A stretch of 64,000 bases of DNA, from contig PKXA01000022.1 of NCBI GenBank assembly GCA_003133325.1, positions 1-64,000 of the forward strand. Reading direction: 5' to 3'. The first letter of the stretch is position 1. Every line of letters begins with the position of its first letter. This DNA is from Acidimicrobiaceae bacterium. Its GTDB lineage: Bacteria > Actinomycetota > Acidimicrobiia > Acidimicrobiales > RAAP-2. This document shows positions 53,157 to 62,127 of this stretch, piece by piece. The translations under genes were made by a program, and so were the position numbers. The notes beneath the pieces are model-generated. The model saw only the letters and a program-made list of their open reading frames with translations, was not told the DNA's origin and ran no database searches.

Positions 53157-53917
53157 TGGCACAGGACCAGAGTCTCGAGCCGGCCGAGACCAGGACCGTC
53201 TTCGACGCGGCAGCCCGCGCTGCGGAAGCCGATCTCCCTTCCGGCGATGAGAAAACCGCGCTGGTCCGCACCATGTTCGACACCATCGCCCCTCGTTATG
53301 ACCTGGTCAACCGTCTGATGACCTTCGGCTTGGACGTCGGCTGGCGCAAGCAGTCCGCCCGCGCCCTTGGACTTCCCGCCGGATCATCAGTGCTCGACCT
53401 CGCCTGTGGAACGGGAGACTTCCTGAAGATCCTCGGCCGAACCGGACTTCGACCATTTGGGATGGACCTTTCATGGGGGATGCTGGCCGCCAACCGAACC
53501 GGCGCCCCATTGGCGCAAGCCGATGCCGCCGCCCTCCCCGTGGCCACCGGTGCCGTAGACGGTATTACCTGCGGATACGCACTCCGGAACTTCACCGAAC
53601 TCGTTCCGGTCTTCGAGGAGTTCAGCCGGGTCATACGGCCGGGGGGCCGACTCTGCATCCTCGAAGTGGCTGAACCTGAACATGGGCTGCTACGGATCGG
53701 AGACCGCATCTGGTTTCGCCGAGTGGTTCCGCTGATAGGCGGCATCCTGTCCGATGGCGCCGCCTACCGGTACCTTCCCCGGTCCACCGCCTACCTCCCA
53801 CCCACCGACGAGTTGCGGTCGATGCTCAACCACGCCGGCTTCTCATCGGTCAACCGGCGTGCCCTCTCCGGTGGCCTCAGCCAGTTGTTGACCGCCACTC
53901 GACGGGGTCAACCATGA
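53156..53917 (+). CDS. menG: Demethylmenaquinone methyltransferase (MenG/UbiE)
   Basis: A 253-aa SAM-dependent methyltransferase. The start at 53156 overlaps the preceding stop. Signatures are MFDTIAPRYDLVNRLMTFGLD, VLDLACGTGDFLKIL (SAM site) and DGITCGYALRNFTELVPVF, plus PGGRLCILEVAEPE. It performs the final C-methylation of menaquinone at the membrane. The stop overlaps menF by four bases. The N-terminus is longer than usual by about 25 residues. Confidence 0.93.
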   Translation: MAQDQSLEPAETRTVFDAAARAAEADLPSGDEKTALVRTMFDTIAPRYDLVNRLMTFGLDVGWRKQSARALGLPAGSSVLDLACGTGDFLKILGRTGLRPFGMDLSWGMLAANRTGAPLAQADAAALPVATGAVDGITCGYALRNFTELVPVFEEFSRVIRPGGRLCILEVAEPEHGLLRIGDRIWFRRVVPLIGGILSDGAAYRYLPRSTAYLPPTDELRSMLNHAGFSSVNRRALSGGLSQLLTATRRGQP

Positions 53918-55281
53918 CCGATCCGATGGCGCTCACTGCCGTGCGCCGTCGTCTTCCCGCGGGGCCGCCACTCGACCCCTACGCCCTGGCCGGACCCACC
54001 GGGATCGTATTCGACACCGGCGATCGACTCCTGGTGGGCATCGGCTCGGCTCTCACCATTCCCCTGGGTGCCGGACTCGAGTCGACGCCGGATCTCGACC
54101 GGGCCCGCCGGACCCTGGCTGCCATCCGCTGCGACGATCAGGCGGTCGGGGCCGGATCCGCGGTCATGGCGTTCGGGGCGCTCCCCTTCGACCGGTCCGA
54201 GCCAACTTCGCTGGTCATCCCCGAAGTCATCTACGACCGTCGTTCGAATGGGGACGAGTGGGTCACCGCTATTGGTGGGGCAATCACCGACCATCCTGGA
54301 GACACCTTGCTGGCTTGCCGACACGAGGCTCCGGCTCCGTCCTCTGACACCGAGCATTCCATCGAGGGCGGCGCGGAGGGCGGTGCGGAGGGCGGGGTGC
54401 TCGTCGATCCTTTGTCCTCCGATGCCGATTTCCTCAATATCGTCGGCCAAGCCGTCGCCTCGATCGATCGCGGAGAGTTGACCAAGGTGGTGCTCTCGCG
54501 GCAGGTCGACGTCCACCTCGGACGACCGATCGTCCTCCCAGCCCTCCTCCGGCGTTGGCGGGCCATGGAACCCAACTGCACGGTCTTCGCGATGCCGACC
54601 GCCGCAGGACAGTACGTCGGGGCCAGCCCGGAACTGTTGATCGAACGCCGGGATGACCGGGTCCACAGCCGGCCGCTGGCCGGGAGTACCGGTCAGATGT
54701 CCGATCACGACGTGGCCGCATTTCGTTCGTCGGACAAGGAGACCCTCGAGCATCGTCTGGTCGTCGAGGCGATCGGCGAAGCGCTCTCCCCTCTCTGTGC
54801 AGTCATGGATCTCCCCCCGGGACCGGATCTGGTCCGTCTGCACAACATCATCCATCTGGGAACAGTCATCCGCGGGAAGCTCCGCCGGCGTCCAACCGAT
54901 GACAATCCGGATGGCGATCTCCCCACCGCTCTCGACCTGGTAGCCGCACTCCACCCCACACCGGCGGTCGGAGGCGTTCCGACAAACCGAGCCATCGACA
55001 CCATCGGGAGGCTCGAATCCGAGGTTCGTGGGTCGTACGCTGGGCCGGTCGGATACGTCGACGGTAACGGCGACGGGCAGTGGGTCGTGGGAATCCGAGC
55101 TGTCACCCTGAACGGCTCGACGGCCAGATTGGCGGCAGGCGTGGGGATCGTCGATGGCTCCGATCCCCAGGCCGAGCTCGCCGAGACCTTGCTCAAGTTC
55201 ACCGCGGTGTTCGATGCGTTGGTGCCGGGAGTGTCATTCTCGACCGTGCCTCAACGACAGAAGGCGCCTGCCGTCCCCTAA
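53914..55281 (+). CDS. menF: Isochorismate synthase
   Basis: A 455-aa chorismate-binding enzyme feeding menaquinone (or siderophore) synthesis. Diagnostic parts are KVVLSRQVDVHLG, YVGASPELLIERRDDRVHSR, LAGSTGQM, HLGTVIRGKL and LHPTPAVGGVP. Adjacency to menG supports the menaquinone role. An EGGAEGGAEGG repeat (residues about 151-161) marks a DNA slippage stretch in the poorly conserved N-terminal half. Confidence 0.9.
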   Translation: MTDPMALTAVRRRLPAGPPLDPYALAGPTGIVFDTGDRLLVGIGSALTIPLGAGLESTPDLDRARRTLAAIRCDDQAVGAGSAVMAFGALPFDRSEPTSLVIPEVIYDRRSNGDEWVTAIGGAITDHPGDTLLACRHEAPAPSSDTEHSIEGGAEGGAEGGVLVDPLSSDADFLNIVGQAVASIDRGELTKVVLSRQVDVHLGRPIVLPALLRRWRAMEPNCTVFAMPTAAGQYVGASPELLIERRDDRVHSRPLAGSTGQMSDHDVAAFRSSDKETLEHRLVVEAIGEALSPLCAVMDLPPGPDLVRLHNIIHLGTVIRGKLRRRPTDDNPDGDLPTALDLVAALHPTPAVGGVPTNRAIDTIGRLESEVRGSYAGPVGYVDGNGDGQWVVGIRAVTLNGSTARLAAGVGIVDGSDPQAELAETLLKFTAVFDALVPGVSFSTVPQRQKAPAVP

Positions 55282-55343
55282 CGATCGCCCGCTTCCCCCC
55301 TGTCGTCCGCACACCGCAGGTTCTGGAACCGGCAACCCTTGGC

Positions 55344-56240
55344 CTACTCCGTCGACAGGGATTCCGCCCTTCGAGCGGTCAGAGCGATGATCTCCGCCAG
55401 GCGGACCGAAGCGTCCCGGGCCACGAAATGCCCGACGCCCGGGATCTCGAACAGTTCTGCGCCGGGGATGGCGGCGGCGAGGCTGCGGGCGACATGGGGT
55501 GGCACCACGACGTCCCATGTCCCGACAACCACCGACGTGGGAACGTCGATCTTCGCCAACGAAGAGGTGACCGCGGAGAGTTCTTCGAGCAGGGCCCGTT
55601 GCTCACGCATGAAGGTACGCCTGTCTCTCCCCCATGCTCCTCTCCAACCTCCAGGCATCATTTCGTTGGGAAGGGAGACCGCCACAGAGGAACGTAGCCT
55701 CGTTGTCAGCATCTCCCGGGCCAGTCTCCGACCGGGCTCGGGCTCCACATGCATGCTCGACGCCGCAGCCCGGTGTCGCTGGTCCATATCCCTCGCCAGT
55801 CCCCTGACCTGCGGGAGCACCACCCCAATGCCGGTCAGCGCCGCCACGGTGAGGACGTCGCCGATCCCCGGCACCACCAGGAGCCGATCCAACCCATTCA
55901 CGCTGTCAGGCGTCCCCACCGCTCCAACCAGTACGAGACTCCGGACCATCTCCGGGTGGCGTAGAGCCAGAAGGACCGCCACCCCACCCGACCAGCTGTG
56001 ACCCACCACGGTTGCCGGCGCCGCGCCGTGAAAACGGAGATACTCGGCCACCACGTCGCTGTTCTCCGCCATGCCCACGGCATCACCCCCCGTGTCGCCA
56101 TATCCGGGCCGGTCGGGAGCCAACACCCGAAACTGGGGAGTCAGGTGGTCGATCAGAGGAGCCCACGACGCCTTGCTCCCGGGTTGCCCGTGCAGCAGCA
56201 CCACCGGGGCGCCGGATCCCGCGTCAATGGTCGCCAGCAT
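55344..56240 (-). CDS. Alpha/beta hydrolase
   Basis: A 298-aa alpha/beta-hydrolase. The oxyanion motif is VVLLHGQPGSKASW, the nucleophile elbow is VVGHSWSGG, the acid is in VVVGTWDVVVPP and the His is in IPGVGHFVA. I chose the ATG at 56240 because GGAGG lies five bases before it; upstream frames belong to the kinase gene. The substrate is unknown. The gene follows the kinase with a 17-bp overlap, as the last gene of the minus operon. Confidence 0.88.
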   Translation of the reverse strand: MLATIDAGSGAPVVLLHGQPGSKASWAPLIDHLTPQFRVLAPDRPGYGDTGGDAVGMAENSDVVAEYLRFHGAAPATVVGHSWSGGVAVLLALRHPEMVRSLVLVGAVGTPDSVNGLDRLLVVPGIGDVLTVAALTGIGVVLPQVRGLARDMDQRHRAAASSMHVEPEPGRRLAREMLTTRLRSSVAVSLPNEMMPGGWRGAWGRDRRTFMREQRALLEELSAVTSSLAKIDVPTSVVVGTWDVVVPPHVARSLAAAIPGAELFEIPGVGHFVARDASVRLAEIIALTARRAESLSTE

Positions 56241-57798
56241 CGGATCCTCCACTCGGCGAATCATTCCGAGAACGTCCGGTTGGTACCGAGCGCGGGTCGG
56301 GCAGTCCCCCGACCGTACCCTCGCCCATGTCCGCACCATCTCCACGCGGAGCGATCGGTCCCAAACCGTACGAGGGAAGAACCACTTCGAAGACGGCACC
56401 TCTCCCCAACGCAGTATCCACGGTGACCTGTCCCCCGAGTGCCCGGGCCACCGCAGCCACAATGAACAGGCCGAGTCCCGATCCTCCGTCCGAACGAGCG
56501 GCATTGCCCCGGTAGAAGCGGTCGAAGATCCGGCTGGCTTGCTCTGCGTCCATGCCCGGGCCCCGATCTTTGACCTGCAGCACCGCCCGCCCGCCTCGGT
56601 TCGCCACCGTCACCTCCACGGGAGTGCCGGCCGGGGTATGCACCAGGGCATTGGCGAGGAGATTGTGAATCAACTGCCCCAGGCGCTGCTCGTCGCCGGC
56701 CACCGGAACCGGTGCAGGGGCAACCACGGTGATGGATCGGCTCCCATCCATGGTCAGAGCATCGGTGACGGCGTCGATGACCAGAGGCACCATGTCGATC
56801 CGGACGCGTTGGGGTTCGGGGCCCTCACCCACCCGAGCCAAGGTAAGGAGATCCTCCACGAGCACACCCATCCGCGCCGCTTCACTCTCAATCCGGGCCA
56901 GCGCCCGTTCGCGGTCTTCTTCCCCGGGCAACGCATCCTTCGCCAGAAGCTCGGCATACCCCCGGATCGAGGTCAGGGGAGTCCGCAGCTCATGGGACGC
57001 ATCGGCCAGAAACCGTCGCAACCGGTCCTCGGACTCGGTCCGTTGGCCGAACGCCGCTTCAATCTGCGAAAGCATGCCATTCAAGGCACGACCCAATCTG
57101 CCGATTTCTGTCTCAGGGTCAGAGGGCTCCACCCGCCGGGTGAGGTCTCCGGCGGCAATTGCATCGGCCTCCTTCGCCATGTCCTCGAGCGGACGCAGGC
57201 CACGGCGGACCAGGAGCGTCATCAGCACCAACAGAGCGGTGACCACGCTGAGGGACACGGCCAGTTCGATGTTCCTCAGCGAGGCGAGGGTGGCGTTGAC
57301 CGAGTCGAGCCTGGTCGCCACCACCAGCGTGCCACCCGGCAGGGCCGACGCCTGCAGCCGGTACTCAGGACCATGGGCGGGATCGGAGGTCACATTGACT
57401 GAATTGACGTCGGGGTGATAGCTCCCGTGGGACTTCGACTGCTGTTGCACCGACAGGGTTGGTTGCACCGGCAGGTGGGCCGGGAGCCGAGGCACCGGGT
57501 CGGACGAAGTGACGGTGCCCGATGGTCGGGAGACGGTGACCTTGCCGTCGGCATTGAGGATCTCCACATAGATTTCGGGGCTCACCCGTGACTGGATCTC
57601 CGCACGATTGACCTCGATCCCCCGCATGTCGGCGCGCAGCACGTAGCTCTCGACCAACTCGTGGGCCACATTCAACTGATCATCGACCCGTCCGTAGAGG
57701 TAGGAGTGCAGCGAGTCGAGAGTGATGATGTCCACGGCAGCGAGCCCCAGTACCACCAGAATGATCATGGAGGCAACCAGTCGGCGCCTGAGGGTCAT
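56224..57798 (-). CDS. Sensor histidine kinase
   Basis: A 524-aa membrane kinase. The start at 57798 (MTLRRRLVASMIILVVLGLAA) gives one membrane helix, then an extracytoplasmic domain of about 150 residues, a second helix (ELAVSLSVVTALLVLMTLLV), HAMP (RGLRPLEDMAKEADAIAAGD), the phospho-accepting FLADASHELRTPLTSIRGYA, and the ATPase with NLLANALVHTP and DGGSGLGLFIV. It pairs with the adjacent OmpR-type regulator. The 680-aa ORF in the track fuses a shadow of the regulator gene. The signal sensed is unknown. Confidence 0.94.
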   Translation of the reverse strand: MTLRRRLVASMIILVVLGLAAVDIITLDSLHSYLYGRVDDQLNVAHELVESYVLRADMRGIEVNRAEIQSRVSPEIYVEILNADGKVTVSRPSGTVTSSDPVPRLPAHLPVQPTLSVQQQSKSHGSYHPDVNSVNVTSDPAHGPEYRLQASALPGGTLVVATRLDSVNATLASLRNIELAVSLSVVTALLVLMTLLVRRGLRPLEDMAKEADAIAAGDLTRRVEPSDPETEIGRLGRALNGMLSQIEAAFGQRTESEDRLRRFLADASHELRTPLTSIRGYAELLAKDALPGEEDRERALARIESEAARMGVLVEDLLTLARVGEGPEPQRVRIDMVPLVIDAVTDALTMDGSRSITVVAPAPVPVAGDEQRLGQLIHNLLANALVHTPAGTPVEVTVANRGGRAVLQVKDRGPGMDAEQASRIFDRFYRGNAARSDGGSGLGLFIVAAVARALGGQVTVDTALGRGAVFEVVLPSYGLGPIAPRGDGADMGEGTVGGLPDPRSVPTGRSRNDSPSGGSDAGDH

Positions 57799-57838
57799 GG
57801 TGTATCCGCGCGGACAACCTTGCCCCCTGCGTGCTGAT

Positions 57839-58549
57839 TCATCCTCGCGGCTCCCGCAGGCTGTAGCCCACCCGCCGGATGGTGTGCACCAACGGCGGAT
57901 CGTAACAATCGACCTTCTTGCGTAGGTAGGAGATGTACGTCTCGACGATATTCGGGTCGCCTTGGAAGTCGTAGTCCCACACCGCGTCGAGAATCTCCGA
58001 CTTCGACAACACGCGGCGGGAATTGACCAGTAGGTACCAGAGGAGGCTGAACTCGGTGGCGGTGAGTTCAATGAGCTCCCCGGCCCGCCACACTTCGTGG
58101 GTCTGGTCGTCCATGACCAGGTCCGCCAAGCGCCGACGGTGGTCGATCTCGGTCGACTCCGACCGAGATCGGCGCAGGACCGCACGGATGCGCGCCACCA
58201 ACTCGTCAAGGCTGAACGGCTTGGTGACGTAGTCGTCACCAAGTTCCAATCCGGCCACCTTGTCACCCACGGTGTCGCGGGCGGTGAGGAACAGGACGGG
58301 GGTGACCACGCCGGCCGATCGAAGCAGGCGGCATACTTCGGTCCCGTCGATATCGGGAAGCATGACGTCGAGCACGATCAGATCGTGCCCCCCCGATCCC
58401 GCCATGGTCATGGCCTGGGCACCGGTGCAGGCGACCTCGGTGGCAAACCCCTCGAAATCCAGGGCGGCGGCGAGGACATCGGTGATGAAGGGCTCATCGT
58501 CGACGATGAGGATGCGACCGGAGCCGGGGACCGGCCCCTTTTCACCCAC
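57839..58549 (-). CDS. OmpR-family response regulator
   Basis: A 236-aa two-domain regulator. The receiver has ILIVDDEPFITDVL, the phospho-Asp in LIVLDVMLPDIDG, and the switch/Lys VTKPFSLDELVARI. The DNA-binding winged helix ends IVETYISYLRKKVD and VHTIRRVGYSLRE. It belongs to the mycobacterial MprA/TcrX-like group in appearance. It overlaps the preceding mannosyltransferase-like gene by 8 bp and precedes its kinase by 40 bp. Confidence 0.95.
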   Translation of the reverse strand: MGEKGPVPGSGRILIVDDEPFITDVLAAALDFEGFATEVACTGAQAMTMAGSGGHDLIVLDVMLPDIDGTEVCRLLRSAGVVTPVLFLTARDTVGDKVAGLELGDDYVTKPFSLDELVARIRAVLRRSRSESTEIDHRRRLADLVMDDQTHEVWRAGELIELTATEFSLLWYLLVNSRRVLSKSEILDAVWDYDFQGDPNIVETYISYLRKKVDCYDPPLVHTIRRVGYSLREPRG

Positions 58550-59285
58550 CGGTCGTCCGTGATTTCCGGCGGAAGACGTGCAGGAAGCGTTGAATCCCCC
58601 ACCAGGTCACCAGGCCGAGCGCCTCCACCACGATGAACGTCGACATCTTCGATTCGCCTTCTGTCCGGTCGACGAACCGTATGGGGACCTCCACAATCGG
58701 AGCACCGGCCCTTTTGGCCTGATAGGTCATCTCGATCTGGAACCCGTACCCTTCGGCCCGAATGTCATCGAGGGCGATCCGGTTGAGCACGGAAGCGGAA
58801 TAGGCGCGGAATCCGGCGGTGGAGTCGGTGACTCCCAACCCGAGAAGAGTGGAGGCGTACACATTCCCTCCCCGGGACAGGAGGCGCCGGTGCCACGCCC
58901 AATTGGGGATCGACCCCCCGGGTACGTATCTCGAACCGATGACCAGCTCGAAACCCTTGTCGAGGGGAGCCACCAGGTCGGGAAGGGCATCAGGGTCATG
59001 GGAAAGATCGGCGTCCATCTCAACGCAGACATCGAACCCGCGGTCCAGGCCCCACCGGAAACCGGCACGATACGCACTCCCGAGACCGGACTTCTCGGCT
59101 CTCCGCAGGATTTCGATGTTGCCGATCTCCGCTCCCACCTTCTCGGCTATATCCCCCGTCCCGTCAGGACTGCCGTCATCAACCACCAGCACGGTGGCGT
59201 CGGGAAGCGCCCCACGGACTCTCCGGAGCACCCGGTCGATGTTCTCGGATTCGTTATAGGTGGGGATGACAACCAAGACTTGCAC
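58542..59285 (-). CDS. Polyprenol-phosphate mannosyltransferase-like (GT2)
   Basis: A 247-aa GT-A-fold glycosyltransferase of the DPM1/Ppm1 type. Signatures are VVIPTYNESENIDRVLRRV, VLVVDDGSPDGTGDIAE, VCVEMDADLSHDPDALPDLV and SRYVPGGSIPNW, with the C-terminal VEVPIRFVDRTEGESKM. It would transfer mannose from GDP-Man to polyprenyl phosphate at the membrane, feeding lipoglycan or protein mannosylation. No membrane helix is fused. It lies 9 bp downstream of the AI-2E-family gene. Confidence 0.9.
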   Translation of the reverse strand: MQVLVVIPTYNESENIDRVLRRVRGALPDATVLVVDDGSPDGTGDIAEKVGAEIGNIEILRRAEKSGLGSAYRAGFRWGLDRGFDVCVEMDADLSHDPDALPDLVAPLDKGFELVIGSRYVPGGSIPNWAWHRRLLSRGGNVYASTLLGLGVTDSTAGFRAYSASVLNRIALDDIRAEGYGFQIEMTYQAKRAGAPIVEVPIRFVDRTEGESKMSTFIVVEALGLVTWWGIQRFLHVFRRKSRTTGG

Positions 59286-59294
59286 GGGCGCAGT

Positions 59295-60572
59295 TTACGG
59301 GATCGGCCTGTGATCACCGTGCTCACGGTCTTCCGAACGCTCGTTCCCACTGACGCCCGAGCTCGTGAGGGGTCCGGTTACGGTCGAAACATCAGAGGCG
59401 ACCGCCTCGGCATCATCACTTCCTCCCTGGGTCGGTCGGGTCTGGGCCCATACCTCCGTGCTGATCACCTGAATGGCTCCGCCCACCGGAATTGCCACCA
59501 GAGCACCTGCCAACGCACCGAGGGCAGAGCCGAATGCGCCTCCGAGGTTGGCTCCCACCAACACAGAGAGCAGCACCAGGAGGGGGTTCATGCGGACCGT
59601 CTTGCTCATGACGACCGGGTAGAGGAAGTGATTCTCGATCAGTTGGAACGCGACAAATACCACCACCATCACCGCGGCCGCGGTCGGAGAGTGCAAGAGG
59701 GAGATGACCACGGTGGGCACGCCGGCGATCAAACCCCCTACCAGGGGGATCATCGCCACCAGGGCAACCCACAACCCGATGAGTAGGGCAAAGGGCACCC
59801 CGAGGATGGCCAGGGTGACGAAGACCACGGCCCCGAAGAGCAGCGACAACGCCATGGTGCCCAGCACATAGGACGTTACCGAGCGGGACACCCGGGTGGC
59901 TACCTCTTCGACTGTACGGCGCCTCTTGGCCGGAAGTGCACCGAGGAGCGCCTTCCGCATCAACGGCGCCTCGATGAGCATGAAGAGTGACAAGAAGGCG
60001 ATGGTGGTGAGGGCGAGCATGGTGGAAAAGACGGCTTTGCCCAGATTGGCTCCCACGTTGAGTGCGGGCTTGCCCAATTTCTGGGCGGCGGTCTGCAGTT
60101 TGGGGGCGTTCTTTTGAACCCAGGTGAGCAGGTGGAAGTGCTGCAGGTTATGAGCCAGCCGGCCGTGCCCCTTCTCGAGCTGATCGACCATCGAGGGCAG
60201 CCGGGTGGCGAAGTGGGACAAGGAGTTCACCAGCGGGTATCCGAACAAGCCCAACAGACCGATGAACACGAGGAGGGCGGCGAAAAAGACGATGCCGACC
60301 GCTGGGGCCCGGCTCAACCGGTGGCGCTGGAGGAATCCGACCGCCGGGTCGAGCACCAGGGCGATGAACGCCGCGATCAACACCCAGAGGATGATCTCCC
60401 GAAGACGACCCAGCAGGCGGTAGACCGTCCAGGTGACGATGACCACAGCGTCGATGGTGAGGATGGTCCGAAGAGGAACACCCTTGGCCGAAGCCGCGGC
60501 GAACAGACGATCCAGGCGCGGTCCCTTGCCACCCCCCGACTCGTCTTCGCCTCCGGCCACCGGGTCGGTCAT
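59295..60572 (-). CDS. AI-2E-family transporter-like membrane protein
   Basis: A 425-aa polytopic protein of the AI-2E transporter (YdiK/TqsA) superfamily. About eight membrane segments are apparent, with the family-typical LSLFMLIEAPLMRKALLGAL and IGLWVALVAMIPLVGGLIAG and the VVFVAFQLIENHFLYPVVM. Despite the family name, many members export small molecules or ions, so AI-2 transport is not implied. The C-terminal 40 residues are polar. It is the first gene of the minus operon and diverges from the LPG-type gene by 40 bp. Confidence 0.9.
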   Translation of the reverse strand: MTDPVAGGEDESGGGKGPRLDRLFAAASAKGVPLRTILTIDAVVIVTWTVYRLLGRLREIILWVLIAAFIALVLDPAVGFLQRHRLSRAPAVGIVFFAALLVFIGLLGLFGYPLVNSLSHFATRLPSMVDQLEKGHGRLAHNLQHFHLLTWVQKNAPKLQTAAQKLGKPALNVGANLGKAVFSTMLALTTIAFLSLFMLIEAPLMRKALLGALPAKRRRTVEEVATRVSRSVTSYVLGTMALSLLFGAVVFVTLAILGVPFALLIGLWVALVAMIPLVGGLIAGVPTVVISLLHSPTAAAVMVVVFVAFQLIENHFLYPVVMSKTVRMNPLLVLLSVLVGANLGGAFGSALGALAGALVAIPVGGAIQVISTEVWAQTRPTQGGSDDAEAVASDVSTVTGPLTSSGVSGNERSEDREHGDHRPIP

Positions 60573-60612
60573 GGCCCCAGCATGTCAGGTGGCATGCCCT
60601 TGGCGTGTCAAC

Positions 60613-62082
60613 ATGAGGGCAATGGTCGCTGATACGGGTCAGGAGCCAGACCCTCAATCCGGGTCCGACACGATGCCGACGGCACCGGTGACGGAATCGC
60701 CGACAGAACTGCCGACGGCATCGGCGACGGGCCGGCCGAAGGGGCACCGACGCTGGTGGCACCGGGGTCCCTTCGTCCACCGGAACGTGCGCATCAGTGT
60801 CGGTGTCGTGGTCATCTTCCTCTTCTTCTTCTATGTGGCGTTGCCACTTTTGGCCAGCCACCGTGCGGAGGTCGAGTCGCTCGGGCACATTCACATCCAG
60901 TACGTCGCCCTCGGACTCATCCTTGAAATCGCTGCGTTGGCTGCGTATACCGAGCTCACCCACGCGGTTTTGCCACCGAACGGGCCCCGTCGATTCCGGC
61001 TGTTCCGGATCAACCTGTCAACCTTGGCCCTCAACCACGTGTCGCCGGGCGGGGGCGCTCCAGGCGCCGCGCTCTGGTACCGACTAGCCACCCAGTCGGG
61101 AGTGAGCAGCGGGGATTCGGGATTCGCCCTCGCCACGCAGGGGATCGGCTCCGCCGTCGTGCTCAACGTGCTGTTCTGGTTGGGCCTGGTGGCATTTCTG
61201 GTCGTCCATGGTTTCCACCCCCCCACCGGTCAGCATGGTGGTCAGTACATCTCGGGATCGACCCTGGTCACCGTGGCCGCCGCACTGGGGGTCATTCTGA
61301 TGGCCGCGTTCGGTGGCCTCTTCTATCTGCTCACCCGGGGTCAGGATCGGGCAAACAAGTTGGTCGTACAGGTTGCCACCCGGCTCCGTTTTCGGCATCC
61401 GGATCGCATCGCCGCGTCGGTCGAACGGGTGGCCGAGCGGTTCGCCCTTCTCTTGGACGACCGACCGCTCCTCTACCGTGCCATGGGGTGGGCCACTGCC
61501 AATTGGTTGCTCGACGCTGCGTCCCTTTGGGTCTTTGTCGGTGCCTTCGGACACTTCATCTCTCCGGTGGATCTGTTGGTGGCCTACGGGCTGGCCAACA
61601 TCCTGTCCGCCATTCCGATCACGCCGGGTGGCCTCGGCATCGTCGAGTTCGTGCTGGTATCGATGATTACCGGATTCGGCCCCTCCGCCGCCCAGGCTCT
61701 TTCGGCGGTACTGGCCTATCGGGCTGTCAACTTCTGGCTGCCCATCCCGTTCGGTGGTCTTGCCTACGCATCGCTTGAGTTCGAGTGGGGCACCTTGTAC
61801 CGACGGCTTCATCTGTTCTTCTTCCATCGCCACAGACCCCGTCGAGGCATGGACGGGACCGAAGGGGTGGACCCCGCCTTGCCGGCCGGTCAGGGCTCCC
61901 CTCCCCCACCTGATGGGAAGGTGGCCTCCCCGGTGGGGACACCTTCCGATACCACCGGCGCCACCAATTGTCTCGCCGGTGGCGATGATGACCGGGTCGA
62001 GGGAACAGTGGCAGCCCAAGTGGCCCACCGCGCCGGCCGGAGGGCAGCACACCGGGCAGGCACCGATCAAGATCCGACCTGA
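60613..62082 (+). CDS. LPG-synthase-type (UPF0104) membrane protein
   Basis: A 489-aa polytopic membrane protein. After a Pro/Thr-rich N-terminus of about 60 residues come roughly eight helices. The signatures LNHVSPGGGAPGAALWYRL and SAIPITPGGLGIVEFVLVS identify the lysylphosphatidylglycerol synthase TM/AglD superfamily. No C-terminal acyltransferase domain is fused, so it is likely a lipid flippase- or glycan-export-like protein. The start at 60613 is the first ATG clear of the divergent gene; the N-terminus is uncertain. C-terminal 90 residues are disordered. Confidence 0.85.
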   Translation: MRAMVADTGQEPDPQSGSDTMPTAPVTESPTELPTASATGRPKGHRRWWHRGPFVHRNVRISVGVVVIFLFFFYVALPLLASHRAEVESLGHIHIQYVALGLILEIAALAAYTELTHAVLPPNGPRRFRLFRINLSTLALNHVSPGGGAPGAALWYRLATQSGVSSGDSGFALATQGIGSAVVLNVLFWLGLVAFLVVHGFHPPTGQHGGQYISGSTLVTVAAALGVILMAAFGGLFYLLTRGQDRANKLVVQVATRLRFRHPDRIAASVERVAERFALLLDDRPLLYRAMGWATANWLLDAASLWVFVGAFGHFISPVDLLVAYGLANILSAIPITPGGLGIVEFVLVSMITGFGPSAAQALSAVLAYRAVNFWLPIPFGGLAYASLEFEWGTLYRRLHLFFFHRHRPRRGMDGTEGVDPALPAGQGSPPPPDGKVASPVGTPSDTTGATNCLAGGDDDRVEGTVAAQVAHRAGRRAAHRAGTDQDPT

Positions 62083-62127
62083 GGCGGAGTCCACGACCGT
62101 GGCGCGTGCGCCATTAGGATCCCCCCC

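Noticed and set aside
56224-58266. 680-aa ORF as one kinase protein
   Set aside because: Its first 150 residues are the out-of-frame reading of the response-regulator gene; the true kinase starts at 57798.
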